Both the position numbers and the translations under genes were made by a program. DNA of 64,000 bases from Sacculina carcini. Taxonomy: Eukaryota > Arthropoda > Thecostraca > Sacculinidae. Below the pieces are notes generated by a model. The model had not been told where the DNA came from and searched no databases. It was given only the letters and a program-made list of their open reading frames with translations. Of the stretch, positions 45,361 to 58,124 are shown in pieces (within the stretch, counting starts at the first letter, position 1; each line of letters opens with the position of its first letter). Location of the stretch: NCBI GenBank assembly GCA_916048095.2, contig OU696572.1, positions 5,227,362 to 5,291,361 on the forward strand, written 5' to 3'.

Positions 45361-45503
45361 ATAGGCTCCTTTGTCAGTAATTCAATTTTAATTAGGCTCC
45401 TTTGTTGATTCAGAGCAACAATAGACTCCTTTGTTGTTAAACGCTGTGTTAAATCTATCAGTCGTCGGTGGAAATGACATGGTCTTGAATAAACGGTTAT
45501 ATC

Positions 45504-48500
45504 TGTGGCGTATGCGTGTATGTGCGTGTATGCAAGTGTAACGTCTGTGTGTAAGCAAGTGTAATGTATGCGCGTATGTGTGTAAGCAAGTGTAATGTAT
45601 GCGTGTATGTGAGTAAGCAAGTGTAGAGTATGCGTGTCTGTGTGTATGTAACAAGTGTGGCAGTTTGTGCGAATGTGTGTGAAGCTTGTGTGTATTAACG
45701 TTTGCATGTTTGTCTGTAGCCCTAAGTGTCAGTGTGATTGTGCGTGTGAGAATCATGGTGTAGGTTTGTGTGTGAGCCTATGCTGCTGTATGTGTGCGTG
45801 TGTGCACCGTTTCACGTCACGTGACCGAAAGATATTTAATCCATGACTAAGCACAGCAATGTGAATTCCAGGCCAGTCATTCGTCAGGTATTGAGCTGTT
45901 CTTGTCCGGTGCCGCAATACACCCAGCTTTATCTGTGCCATCTTTATATGTGGCTTGACCACCACATATTGGTGCCCCGAGTGAGGATCAATCGGTGAGT
46001 CTTCATTTTGTATTCTTCTCACTCTCATTCTGTTAAGATGGCCACGCCGATGGAGGATGTAGAACCTGTGTCGAACCCGTTTTTTCCAACGGCACTGGTG
46101 GCTGTTAAACCTCCACAGTTCAGTCCTGAGTCAGTGAAGGGTTGGACAGCAAACATGGACGCCCAATTCCATTTGGCGAAGATAGTAGCTGAAGAGACAC
46201 GGTATTTTCACGCCGTGGCGGCATTGCCGCCTGCTGTGACATCGCGCATCAGCCCACAGGTAATGGAAAGTCATAGTTACTCGCAGCTCAAAGAAGCGTT
46301 GGAGAACATGTTTTCCAAGACAAAATCCGAAGTATTCGAGGATCTTCTCTCCAGGTTGACATTGGCAGGACGCCCCTCAGCAGCGCTATCGGAGCTCCGG
46401 CGGACGGCGGCCAGTGTGGGGGCTGGAGACGACCTTGTGCGGCACAAGTTCTTAAAATCATTGCCGCCTGCGATTACTTCCGCCCTGGCAGCGCAGCAGG
46501 ACTTATCGCTCGACCAGATGGGATCACTGGCGGATGAGCTGGTACCGCTGGTGAGCTCACCGTGCATGTCCGTGGATAACATTCGCGGGATATCAGCATC
46601 AAGTTCACAGCAACGGCATCAGGGGCAGGAGCGAGCTGCCAATAGCCGGCGTGAATATCTGCATGCTGGTCTGCGTCCCTTCCGGCGGGGTCAGCGCCCA
46701 CAGGTGTGCCGGGCACACATATTCTTCGGTGAGCAGGCCCGCACCTGTAAGCCGTGGTGTCGCTGGCCAAACAAAAACCCGAATATTCAGGTGGAGCCAT
46801 CGTCTCGCTCAGCGTCGCCAGCTCGCCAGCAGCCGGAAAACTGACTGGGCAGGTAGGCTCCGCTGTGACAGCGCACCTGCCCCTCTTGCAGATCTCAGCA
46901 GTCGTGTACGCTCACAAACTAAACTTCATCGTCGATACAGGGGCGGCGGTATCAATTGTACCCCCGTCAGTGGTGTCGGTGACAGCAGTTCAGCCTAGTG
47001 CTGTGAGTCTCAGCTCGGCCGCAGGTCAATCCATCAGCGTGCACGGTGAAGTAAATTTGCAGCTGGGTGTACGCTGCCTACGTCGCGAATTTTCATGGAC
47101 GTTTGTTGTTGCTGAAGTGACACGGCCGATCATAGGGCAAGATTTTCTCGCACATTTCGGCCTCGTTGTTGATTGCCGACGCCGGCGAGTTTATGACCCG
47201 AGCACTGAAATGGCAACAGAGTGTGCGGTCTCCCAAATGGCTTCATGTGGCTTGGTCGTTAACGACATCTCGCCGCTACCGACAGATATTCAGCATATGC
47301 TTGGCCAGTTCCCAGCAATAACGTCTACTGCTTCTGCAAATGCATCGCCTGATGTTAGTTGCAGTGTCACTCACTCCATCGACACGGGTAGTGCAGCGCC
47401 GACGTTTGCGTCTCCTCGGCGGCTCAACCAGGAACGCGAAGAAGCGGCCAAGCGTGTGTTTAACGACCTGCTACGACAAGGAGTTGTTCGTCCATCAAAC
47501 TCACCGTGGGCGTCGCCACTCCACCTCGTGCCAAAACGGACACCAGGTGAGTGGCGTGTCACCGGTGATTATCGGGCGTTGAACGCTCGCACGATTCCGG
47601 ATCGGTACCCGCTGCCTCACATATATGATGTGTCTTCGAGAATACACGGCAAGTCCGTGTTTAGCAAAATAGACCTGGTGAAAGCCTATTATAACGTTCC
47701 AATGGCGGAGCGTGACATTCCGAAAACCGCGGTGACTACTCCGTTCGGGCTGTACGAGTACGTTTATATGCCGCTCGGTTTGAGAAACAGCGGAGCGACA
47801 TTTCAGCGCTTCATGGATTATGCATTTCGTCATCTAACGTGCGCATTCGTGTACCTGGACGACGTTTTGATTTATTCTGACAACGCCAAACAGCAGGCAG
47901 CCGACCTCGCCGCTGTGTTTGATGTGCTTCAGCAGCACCGCCTCCGGCTGGCGTTGGAGAAATGCCAGTTCTTTTGCGACTGTGTTCAGTTCCTCGGCCA
48001 CGAGATCAGCGCCAACGGTATCGGCCCTCCGCATGAACGTGTGTCCGCAATTGCTGAGCTGCAGCGCCCAAATGACATCGCCGGTCTGCGCAGATTCTTG
48101 GGCATGATCGGATTTTACCGAAGGATGGTGCCACATTTCTCAGATATCGCGTTTCCGCTGACCGAGATACTCCGAAAACAGCCAAAGAATGTGCCGCTGG
48201 AGTGGACGCAGACCGCTGAGAAAGCATTCGACGCACTCAAGAGTGCCCTGTCGCAAGTGTGTCTGCTGGTCGCTCCTAACCCAGCGGTTGAGACCTACCA
48301 TCTCGTCACGGACTGCTCGTCTCACGCCGCCGGTGCTGCGCTTCATCAGATCGTAAACGGTTTTCCGCAGCCGATTGCATTTTTCTCCAAAAAACTGTCA
48401 CAGCCACAGCAGAAATATGCAGTCTTTGATCGGGAGCTGCTGGCAGCATATCTGGCCGTGCTGCATTTCTGACATACCCTAGAAGGTCGACACGTCGTCT

Positions 48501-50922
48501 TATTCACGGACCATAAACCACTGGTCGGAGCATTTTACAGTTCGAAGCCGGCGAAATTGGACCGACAACAGCGCCATCTATCCGTGTTGGCAGAATTCGT
48601 CTCTGACGTGCAGCACGTGAAAGGCGCAGATAACGTCGTTGCCGACTGCCTGTCGCGACCAGCGTGTGCTGTGAACGTTGACGTCTGGGATCTCCCTGCT
48701 CTGGCAGCAGCTCAGGCGTACGACGAAGAGACGCAGAGAAACCTGTCTCGTCTCAAAGCGTTCGAGATTAGTGGAGACCACCCTCTCTACTGCGACATGT
48801 CAACGACACAGCCGCGACCTTTCGTGCCAGGCCCTTTACGGGAAACCATTTTCGCTCATCTTCACGGCATTTCACATCCCGGCATGCAAGAAAGCATCAA
48901 GCTAATCAAAAGCAGATATTTCTGGCCATCATTGGACCGTGACGTCAAATCATGGGTAAAAACATGCTTGGCGTGCCAGAGATCGAAGGTACATCGACAC
49001 ACAAAGCCGCCGCCGACGCCGTTCAGTGAGTCTGATGGTCGTTTCGAGACCGTTCACATGGACATCGTGGGACCGTTGCCGCCAATGCAGATGCCAGGAC
49101 ATCCTTTTGCAAATCATTTCCGATTTGTGCTGACCTTGCTTGATCGAGCTTCGAAGTGGATTGAAGCTGTCCCATTGGCAGACATCACCGCCGAGACAGT
49201 AGCACGGTCATTCGTCGAGTCTTGGGTGTCTCGTTTCGGTGTACCGGTGTACATCGTCACCGACCGCGGCAAGCAGTTTGAGGCCGATATGCTCAAGCAA
49301 ATAGCGACGGTCATCGGTTTCCACCGGCTGCGAACAGCCGCATATCACCCACAGTCCAATGGCATGCTCGAGAGACGCCACCGTGTGCTGAAAGCTGCGA
49401 TAATGGCACGCCGCCAGGATTGGTTGGCCGCGCTGCCCGTCGTGCTATTAGGCATGCGGATGCTGCCATCAGACGCAGGGGTGTCGCCGTTCAGCGCAGT
49501 GACGGGAACCGAGCTGATGTGCCCACGTGTACTCGTCGACCCAGCAGCGTCCGCCACTGTGCAACACAAGTTTGTGAAAGAATTAGCACACCGCATGTCT
49601 GAGGTCGATTTTCGCCGCCTCTCCGAGGGCTCAGCACACCGCGAGACAACTGCACACATTCCAATGGAGCTCGACCGATGTACGCACGTATGGGTACGTG
49701 TGGACCGAGTGCGTCACGCGCTGGAAGCGCCTTACCACGGCCCGTTCCGCGTGATTCACCGTGGACCAGTCATGTTCGCAATCGAGCTACCGTCTGGCGC
49801 AACCGACACGGTTTCTATCGCCCGGTTAAAGCCGGCCGTGCTGCCAGTGTTGCCGCCTTCACCGTCGTCGCAGAAACCAGCTACAACTTACACGGACATT
49901 TCTCCAGCTGCGACTCAATCGGCATCGGCAGCCAATCATTCAGGTGACTGTTCTCCAAAAACAAATGCACCGACAGCTGACACACAGGCTGACACACCAG
50001 CTATCAGTCAGCATTTCACTGATCAGACAGTGTCTATTCGAACACGCTCAGGGCGTACAGTACGTTTTAAACGCAAACCTGATTTCTATTATTTTTGATG
50101 TTTGCGTCATTTACATTTTGTCACATTTTGTAAACTTCTAGTCAGTTTGCGCAATATTATTGTTTTGCGCGATTTATCGATGTGCTGTGGATTCGTGTTG
50201 GCATAATTCATGGTTTATTGTTAATTCGTGTTGGTATGTTTGTTGTCATTGTAATAGCGTGACAATGATTAGTTCAATTCGTACAGTGCTGTGGCACAAT
50301 TACACATGTGTATGCACGTTATTTGGTGTGCTTGTCATTGTGTGCAGTAAGCGCTAGGTTCCTGCGATCACACCTATGTATTGCCTTGTACTTTATTGTC
50401 AAGTTCAACCGCGTTGTTATGGTTTTGATTGCTCCGCAACTGGCAGGGGAGTGACTGTGGCGTATGCGTGTATGCAAGTGTATGCAAGTGTAACGTCTGT
50501 GTGTAAGCAAGTGTAATGTATGCGCGTATGTGTGTAAGCAAGTGTAATGTATGCGTGTATGTGAGTAAGCAAGTGTAGAGTATGCGTGTCTGTGTGTATG
50601 TAACAAGTGTGGCAGTTTGTGCGAATGTGTGTGAAGCTTGTGTGTATGAACGTTTGTATGTTTGTCTGTAGCCCTAAGTGTCAGTGTGATTGTAAGTGTG
50701 AGAATCATGGTGTAGGTTTGTGTGTGAGTCAATGTGTATGTGTGCGTGTGTGCACCGTTTCACCGTTTCACGTCACGTGACCGAAATATATTTAATCCAT
50801 GACTAAGCACAGCAATGTGAATTCCAGGCCAGTCATTCGTCAGGTATTGAGCTGTTCTTGTCCGGTGCCGCAATACACCCAGCTTTATCTGTGCCATCTT
50901 TATATGTGGCTTGACCACCACA
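45504..50922 (+). mobile_element. Gypsy LTR retrotransposon with two long LTRs, CsRn1-like gag, nearly whole
   Basis: LTRs at 45504-45966 and 50456-50922 (about 465 bp, TGTGGCG … CCACCACA) are GT-rich at the start and nearly the same. Target duplication TATC at 45500-45503 and 50923-50926. The primer binding site TTGGTGCCCCGAGTGAGGA begins two bases after the 5' LTR, unlike the tRNA-Trp type of the other CsRn1-like copies. A purine tract (GGCAGGGGAG) precedes the 3' LTR. Apart from the gag/pol frame change that such elements use, only about one break is apparent. Young. Confidence 0.92.
46038..50098 (+). pseudogene. Gypsy gag and pol region
   Basis: gag from 46038 (capsid-like, PPAVTSRISP; Cys-His-Cys-Cys motif HIFFGEQARTC near 46.7-46.78 kb) overlaps pol, which is in the -1 frame, as in many Gypsy elements that use ribosomal frameshifting. 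pol: protease DTGAAV near 46.93 kb, reverse transcriptase about 47.4-48.1 kb with YLDDVLIY, RNase H about 48.2-48.65 kb, integrase about 48.85-49.5 kb (HPGMQES, CLACQRSK, TDRGKQF, SNGMLERRH), and a C-terminal RTRSGRTVRF tail. About one break outside the gag/pol switch. Confidence 0.88.
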
Positions 50923-50926
50923 TATC

Positions 50927-51189
50927 TATTGAAATCTTAACACTAAATATTTGAAAATTAGATCATCTTGTAGAAGACAAAATTTCCAATCTGTGGATAT
51001 AAAAACTGTAAATTCTGTTGAGCAGTTTTCCTCAAACCCGTGGTATAAAATCACCAAAATGTAAAAAACTCGTTTGTGCACACACACACACACACAGAAC
51101 AACGTTTTTATTATTATAGATAACAATACATATGAATAAATAGCAACACATATGAATAGATAATGCATAATAATAAATAAACAATTAAT
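50927..51189. other. AT-rich spacer with a short (AC)n tract
   Basis: (AC)n at about 51079-51097. Nothing else is recognised. Confidence 0.5.
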
Positions 51190-52045
51190 AATACTCATCA
51201 GTCAATTCCGCTCTTTCAGTAGCATTTAATTGACTTTGGCCTTGAATTTGTTCCAATTGTTCTGCGAGGAAACCTCATCGTTCAACGTGCTCCAAGTAGC
51301 CACAGTGGCCGGAAGAAAGCAACGTTGGAATTGATTTGTACGACAACTAATTGGAACCATGCACAGGGAATTCTGTTTGGATGTAGACCGTGTGCTTCTT
51401 GCTGCCACGAAATCATCAGGAATCGACTTGCTCATCGGATGATGGTCGTTGTGATTGATCTTGTACAGCATGCACACGCTGCTGACCCTTCGACGATGGC
51501 AAAAATCACCAAGAACCGAGTCACCACAGAGGAACTTGCAAGTTCTAACAACTCTGTTTATGAGATTGAGGTGACAATCCGCAGCAGAAGACTACACGGG
51601 GCGCAGTACTCCAGAATTGGCAAAATGAAACATCGAAAACAAATTTGGGATATTGTGCTGCTACCGAACATCCGATATGCCTTTCTGATAATTCCCAGTT
51701 TCCGCGATGCCTAACAAACTAGCTCACGAATGTGAATCTCAAATGTCAGTTTTGTGTCTACATGTACTCTCAATATTTTGGGCTCATTGCACAAGCTGAG
51801 TTGGGCGTCATTTATGAGGATAGCTCCATGTAAAGGTTGAACGGTACGTGACCTAGAAACCAACAAGTTTTTAGATTCCGAAGTGTTCAGCATCATTCCA
51901 CCTCTCACACCACTTCAGGACGCTGCTGAGATTGTCGTTGACCGTTTGGCGCACCTGTAATCTGTCCGAAGGAGATGAAATTACAACCATCAAGGTGATA
52001 GCATCAGCACATCCATATACACGGCTGAGTGTGATTGAGTAGGAT
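51190..52045 (-). mobile_element. LINE reverse transcriptase fragment, decayed
   Basis: The minus strand carries the end of the palm (VYGCADAITLM, where a YADD-type box would lie), LSSVLKWCERGGMMLN, SASRKLGI-like sequence, and the C-terminal CRTNQFQRCFLPATVATW. The catalytic box reads CADA, and stops and frame changes are frequent. Family is uncertain within the Jockey/I/CR1 range. It ends next to a half-MITE at 52049. Confidence 0.7.
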
Positions 52046-52048
52046 CTA

Positions 52049-52176
52049 CTACCGTTTTAGCCAACGAACCACTTTGGCCAAACACTCAGCGGACGAAGTA
52101 CGATGCGATGAATATCGATAAATATCGACGTTGGCCAAAATGGTACATATCGTGAGGGCATCTGACAGTGGCGTAT
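52049..52176. mobile_element. half copy of the 1008-1533 MITE
   Basis: Starts CTACCGTTTTAGCCAACGA after a TA and follows the left arm of the 526-bp MITE to GTGGCGTATCT, with about 85-90% similarity by eye. It then stops at the LINE 3' tail, so the other arm is missing. Confidence 0.8.
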
Positions 52177-52179
52177 CTT

Positions 52180-54171
52180 TTATTCTTTATTCTTTATGAA
52201 TATTTTATGAATATTTTAGTTCTACTCCTCCGGATGAGCTCGCAGAACCACAATTTATATAGGACATAGCACATCAAGGTAGCAATAATTTGCAGCAGCA
52301 GTAACAAACTTCACAACATTTAGATATACACTCACTCGTGCACACACACACACACACACACATGCATGTATCTATAGAGACATATACACATATACACAAG
52401 ATTGCACATAAGTACGAGCATACAAGCAAAACTATCACACGCATACACACATACATTTACACAAAATAAGCAACACACATACGCAACTACAATAAACACA
52501 ATCAATTTATAAAGTAGATCCCAAACAGAGCAATACTGACAGGTTAAACAGACAGACTTGAAACAATCAACACATGTGATGATGAACATATTATGAAAGC
52601 AGCAGCCATCAATCAGTCGGCAATAATAAGACGTACATTTCAATATTCAGACCAAGTCAAGAATCAACATTTGAAGTCATCTCTTATAACCTGATTGACC
52701 AGATCATATGCCTTATTAAACATGAATGTCTTAAGTCTTTTCTTGAATATTTTAATATTCAAGCTGCTTTTGATATAGTTTCTGCACAGCTTCATAGCTT
52801 CATAACAATCTGCAACTTTGTCAATAGGTAATTAGCAGTCCGTAATACAAAGCATTGCAGTAATCTAATCTTGATATCACTTGATTTTGCACCAGTAATC
52901 TCACAGATTTTTCATCAAGGTATTTTTTGAGAAAAGCAATATTTTTCAGATAAAAGTTCGCTCTTCTGACCACATTTGCTACTTGGTTTTCAAGTGATAG
53001 TGATGAGTCAATAATGACACGCAGATTTCTCGCATTATCCACTACCTGCAACTCAATCTGATTCAAGTTTAACTTTGGAATTTGAAGTGTTCTACGAGTA
53101 CACCTCTTTGCTATGATCAGACACTCAGTTTTTTCTTCATTAAGTTTCAGTCTCTTATACGACATCCACTGCTTTATGTCATCTATAACTTGACCCAATA
53201 AGCATTGCGTTGACTCAATATTGGAAAACGACATGTAAATTTGTGTGTCATCGGCAAATAATTTGAATTTTATGCCGTGTTTAGTTATTATATTCGATAG
53301 CCCAACAGTATAAATAGAAAAAAGCTAAGGTCCAAGAAGACTTCCTTGAGGAACGCCTCTCTGCAGAGTGTTTGCCTGACCTTTCATTTCCAATTTACAC
53401 ACAGTAACTTCGGTTTGTTAAATATGATGCAATTAAGTCTAATGCTCTTCCCTCTATTCCAACATTGAAACAATCCTTTAAAAGTAAATGATGATCAACC
53501 GTGTCAAATGCAGCGCTGAGGTCTAGAAGAAGAATCAGGCCACACTTGCCACAGTCCATCATGCAGAGTAAGTCATTTGTTACTGAACATAGGGTGGTTT
53601 CTGTGGAATAGAATGTCCGAAATGCTAATTGTTCATCTGGTAACGCCCCAACTTCATTGATATGCGCTGAAATCTGATTCAACATAGCCCTCTCAATAAC
53701 CTTGGACAAAAACATTATGTTTGAAACCGGTCTATAAGAGCTGAGTTCTGGAGGATCTTTTCCATTTTTGAGAATTGGCTTAATTACAGTCTGTTTCGCA
53801 TCTTCAGGAAAAATCGCAGACTCAAAGGTTGCATTTATAATAGCGGTGAATATTAATAATAAGTTGTCAAAATCGGTGCTATTATACAGATGATCCATAG
53901 GAATGGGGTCCAATAAGCAATAAGTTCGCCTAACTGATCTCAATATGTTCTTCACCTCAACAATATTTCTGGCAGAGAATGTTTCCAGTCTTGTATTTAT
54001 CTCTGTTAACCCATCATGAACATAATTTCCAATATATGCTATTTCACTTACAATTTTTGTAATTTTTTGAGTAAAATACATTGCAAATTTATCCGCTAAT
54101 TCTTTTTCCTTATATCGTGCGAGAGTGTGTGAGCGAGTGTGCATAGTTGTGTCGGTGTGTGTGTTTTTCAA
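52180..54171 (-). mobile_element. L2-like LINE copy D, 5'-truncated
   Basis: Minus strand: reverse transcriptase N-terminal part (53395-54171: LSSYRPVSNIMFLSKV, LLDLSAAFDTVDH), FADD near 53.25 kb (KLFADDTQIYMSF), and C-terminal part (52821-53234: RLKLNEEKTECL, SRLDYCNALYYG). There is a stop after the GVPQG-like box near 53.33 kb and a frame change near 53.4 kb. The 3' UTR holds AC-rich sequence, and the tail is TATTCATAAA repeats at about 52183-52222. The endonuclease is absent. Confidence 0.85.
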
Positions 54172-54186
54172 GTGTTGATGCCCCGC

Positions 54187-55246
54187 GGCGACGAGCGAGT
54201 GACCGGCTCGCCGCTGTTTGGTTGTTTCGGTGGGCGTGAGGCCGGTGAATGTATGTGTGTGCGCATGTGTGTGTGTATGTGTGTGCTCCTGTATGTCACG
54301 GTGTGAGCGTGAATGCGTGTAGAGAGTCGTGTTAGAGTCTTGTTCGAAGTGTGGTAGGGTTGTGACGTCTTGTAGGCGCGCGTGGGGCGGTGATGCCCAC
54401 GCGCGCCTGTTAATACATCTTAGTTTTTTTTCGTCTACAAGCTATTTCGGCATTTCTTGACTAGAAGTATTGTTTGTCTGCGACTCGGCTTCAGCAGCAG
54501 TGATAATGCCCTCCAGTATTATCAGCGGCCTGAAAGACGTGGCGGAGGTGCTCAGTGTCGTGTCAAGTAGGAGTGCAGGGGGACGGCGGGAGAGCATGGT
54601 GCCGGCAGGAGGCAGCGGGGAGCTGCGGCCGAGGTGTTGCTCGTTGTCCCGCTTGCACTGGAGTTGGGCTCGTTGCCGGGCAGCTGGAAGATTGCTGGTG
54701 AAATCTCCTGGTGCTGGAGGGCATGTGAGAGGAAGGTGCTGCTGAGGCCGGAGGAAGAAACGATGGACGACGACGGCGTGGCCTGCATGAGCGGCGACGT
54801 CACGGCTGGATGCGGCAGGGTGTTGAAGGGCACGGGTGTTGACGGGAGCATGGTGGATGCTGGGGTCGTGGTGTTGTGCCCTGTGGCGGCAACCCGTGAT
54901 GAAGAAGACGACAGGCTGCGGCGGAGCACTAAAGAGCACGGGCAAGACGGGTGCCTGTTGGACGATGGGGTCTGCCGTGTTGTTCTTCGCCGCAGCCAAG
55001 GTATGTGCGTCTGGTGGAGGCCGTCGTCGAATTAGATTTTTTTATTGGTTCATTTTTCCTGGTTTGTTTGGTTCGCGTTTTTCAATTGTATGCTCTTTAG
55101 TTAATTTATGTTTCTTAAAAACAGGTGGAGGTGTGGTTTGATTATGTATTGTGAGAGAGAGAGTCGTGTTTGAAGTGTGGTGGTGTTCTGACCTCTTGTA
55201 GGCGCGCGTGGGGCAGATATGCCCATGCGCGCCTGTCTGTAATATA
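54187..55246 (-). mobile_element. unclassified element with direct terminal repeats and GC hairpins (copy 2)
   Basis: In opposite orientation to copy 1 (5895-7355). Repeats of about 100 bp at 54316-54417 and 55145-55246 share a GC-rich hairpin (54374-54408 and 55200-55234), then CCTACAAGA and ACCACACTTC. The inner part on the minus strand has a frame of about 185 codons (54442-54999) rich in Ser, Ala, Pro and His, with no recognised domain. The shared terminal design shows that copies 1 and 2 belong to one broad family; their inner parts do not obviously match. Confidence 0.55.
54442..54999 (-). CDS. open frame inside direct-repeat element copy 2, unknown
   Basis: 185 codons, low complexity (Ala/Pro/Ser/His/Arg-rich), no hydrophobic core and no known motif. 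Other frames across the same region are also open because of high GC, so coding is doubtful. Confidence 0.2.
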   Translation of the reverse strand: MAAAKNNTADPIVQQAPVLPVLFSAPPQPVVFFITGCRHRAQHHDPSIHHAPVNTRALQHPAASSRDVAAHAGHAVVVHRFFLRPQQHLPLTCPPAPGDFTSNLPAARQRAQLQCKRDNEQHLGRSSPLPPAGTMLSRRPPALLLDTTLSTSATSFRPLIILEGIITAAEAESQTNNTSSQEMPK

Positions 55247-57130
55247 TTTTAGTTTTTGAGTTTCGTTTACAATATATTTACATTTTAAAAAATCTGGATG
55301 GTTGCTTGATCAGTGGGGTAACTACGTCTTCAACTACTGTCTTGGCAGATCACTTTTATATAAAAATTTTCATAGGCACACATAAATTCGGGAAATATTA
55401 ATCAGGTAGAAATCCCGACATTGAGGTAATCACCCTATATCCCCTAGTATCTACGCTCCTGTCATTGCATACCTACAGGATATGTGCGTGGGCAATTTCA
55501 ACATTGCATACATGGCTGCTAGATGACCTTGTTGGCAAACAATAAGATACGCACACACAGGTGATATTGATGACACAGTGAGAGAGATGAATGAGCGGAT
55601 ATTCGCGTCCAAACTGGTAGGGATGGTTACCCTCATAAATCACTGGAAACAATCATGTGAAACTTTGATGGGAATGAATGCTTCATATGACTCCCATGTC
55701 ATATACATGAAGTTATATACACTTGGTTGAAAAATCTAAGACACCGTATGTGTCGGCCATTTAGCCCAACTGTTCATTTAGCCCGTGCCACGTTTCATGT
55801 CTGAAAGCTTAGTAGAGCTTATAGCAAATATCATGAGTAGAGCTTGCCAATTTACAGCTAACACACCAGCAGCACAATACGGAGTACACATATACAGCTG
55901 CAATCATTCGCATTTTGCTGTCAAAAACGGAGGCTCAATCGACGTTCATTCAATGGAAACGCACGCACTTGATGCAGAAGACAACTGGCCAGTTCACTGA
56001 CCAATACCCGTCCACCAGATGATATTGGTGTATTGTCCATTCGATCATGTCTTGGGTTGGGTTGGGCTATTGTATGTATGCGCGTGTGCGTAATAGTAGA
56101 GTCGATCATGGGTGAGCGCACGTGCCGTGATGCATAAGGATACCCTTTGCAAAGCTAAAAACTATACTGTTCCACTGTGAGAGTAACGATATGCACTGTT
56201 TGCACGGCTTTTTTTGCGAACAGTCATAGATATGAACACACACTCTTTTCGTGGGCATTTATAGATATCATTTCACGAATTCTCAGCTGGATTCTCGGGG
56301 GGTATAATTGCATATTCATCCCCCCCGGCCAATTTGTCGGGGGGTATATATGCCCCCATACCCCCCAGGATTTACGCCCATGCTATCAGCAATACTCGTC
56401 TAATAGATCAAAGTTGGTAAGTGTAGTGAATTGTAGAATTTAAATACAAACAGGTATGTAAATGAAATGTTTCTGAATGGTGCACGCGTCACGTGACTGA
56501 CATTATCCTCACTAAGCTCAATAGAGAATGGTTATTTATCTTTGCTTATGTCTGTTCAATTTTTAATCCGTAGAAATATATTAAATTATCGCTCAACAAA
56601 ACAAATCAAGAGCAAAACAAATTTGCTTTCAAATTTGGCGCTTCAAATTTGCTTTCAAATTTGATATTTGTCAAGGCTTTCACATAAAGAATAAATTCAG
56701 GCATTAAATTTGAATTATATATTTTTCAGCCCATTGAAAATGTTCATCAATTTTCATCTATTTCTTAAATTCAGCCAACATAAAATGGAATTTAGCACTA
56801 TATCAGATGCTGCGAAACATGTTGCAACGAGTGACGTTAGTGGCTCCGCTTTGTTTTATATAAATATGCTCAATATTTTTTAGGAGTATTGTTTATTTGT
56901 CATTAAATTTGAGTTTTTGGTGTGTTTTTAAATCTCATCGTTTCCAGTGAATAAAGAATTATTTTCAAGCCCTTTGATGGGTTAAAGCGGTGTGGTTGCA
57001 TCAGTACATTGATCCTTTCCTGTGTGTGGTTCGTTGAGTGTTGCTTTGTGGTGCGGGAAGTCAGGTTTTTTCTTTGTATTTGTATGATAGGTGATGTATT
57101 TTAGCAATAAAAGGCTTTGATGTCTTAGGT
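55247..57130. other. AT-rich stretch without recognised genes; G/C-run repeat at 56296-56372
   Basis: At 56296-56372, GGGGGGTATA and CCCCCC runs alternate twice and could pair (GGGGGTATATATGCCCCC-like). They resemble a dispersed repeat I have seen described in marine invertebrates; the class is unknown. A shorter similar stretch lies near 55430-55460. Short duplicated words (CAAATTTGCTTTCAAATTTG) occur at 56620-56660. Confidence 0.4.
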
Positions 57131-57445
57131 TAATATATCATTGATTGTCTGATAGGTTAATATATCATTGATTGTCTGATAGGTAAATATATCATTGATT
57201 GTCTGATAGGTTAATATATCATTGATTGTCTGATAGGTTAATATATCATTGATTGTCTGATAGTTTAATATATCATTGATTGTCTGATAGGTTAATATAT
57301 CATTGATTGTCTGATAGGTTAATATATCATTGATTGTCTGATAGGTTAATATATCATTGATTGTCTGATAGGTTAATATATCATTGATTGTCTGATAGGT
57401 TAATATATCATTGATTGTCTGATAGGTTAATATATCATTGATTGA
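57131..57445. repeat. 27-bp tandem array, about twelve copies
   Basis: Unit AGGTTAATATATCATTG plus ATTGTCTGAT. Copies are nearly identical, with one or two single-base variants, and the array ends in a GATT run. The high uniformity points to recent expansion. Confidence 0.92.
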
Positions 57446-57912
57446 TTGATTGATTGATTGATTTGAGCCAAAGGGTTGTTATTCTGATTTTAGCAAATCG
57501 GTGCATGTGATTGGGGTTAATAATGGGGTTGTATGATATTTCTACTGTTTGTAGAGGTTTTAACTCTGCCTACTGCATAGTTAGTGCTACAGGGATCGTA
57601 AACTTGTATTTTTGGTAGTTTGTGGGCTTTAATTATTCGGTCAGCTGTATGTTTTTCATTTGGATTAATATTGGCCTATGTGGAGTGTGTTATTGGGTGT
57701 AAGGGAGAAACGATCCTAGGTATCCTAGATCCTAGATTCCTAGGTAGAAACGAGATTTAAGGACGCCAAATATAACGCCCAAAGCCATAATACCTGCAAA
57801 CGTGTAAGACGGGCCATTTTGGTTGTATTTTAGTATAAGTCTGTATTGAAGGGTTAAAGGAGGTAGGCGCATCCATAATGCGTCATATGATGATCGATAA
57901 TGTCTAGATACA
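57446..57912. other. AT-rich spacer, no gene recognised
   Basis: Contains short CCTAGATCCTAG-type repeats near 57715-57745. A minus-strand frame at 57732-58034 crosses into the piggyBac end and looks like chance. Confidence 0.45.
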
Positions 57913-58124
57913 TTAACTCTCCTATTATGTTTGGGGTCAATTTGACCCCAAGCGATTTTCAATTCAATATAACTTGATAACAATAATTCGAACTTGACTG
58001 ATTTTTGGTGACTTTGTTCAAAATTGTCTACCAATTCGTTTATGTCCCAATTTTTTATAATGAATTAACAAATTTAATGTCAAATTTTTTTCTCACTACT
58101 TTGTTCCTTGGGGTCAAATTGACC

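Noticed and set aside
57131-57445. CRISPR-like regular repeat
   Set aside because: Units abut directly with no unique spacers, and the context is eukaryotic; it is a plain tandem array.
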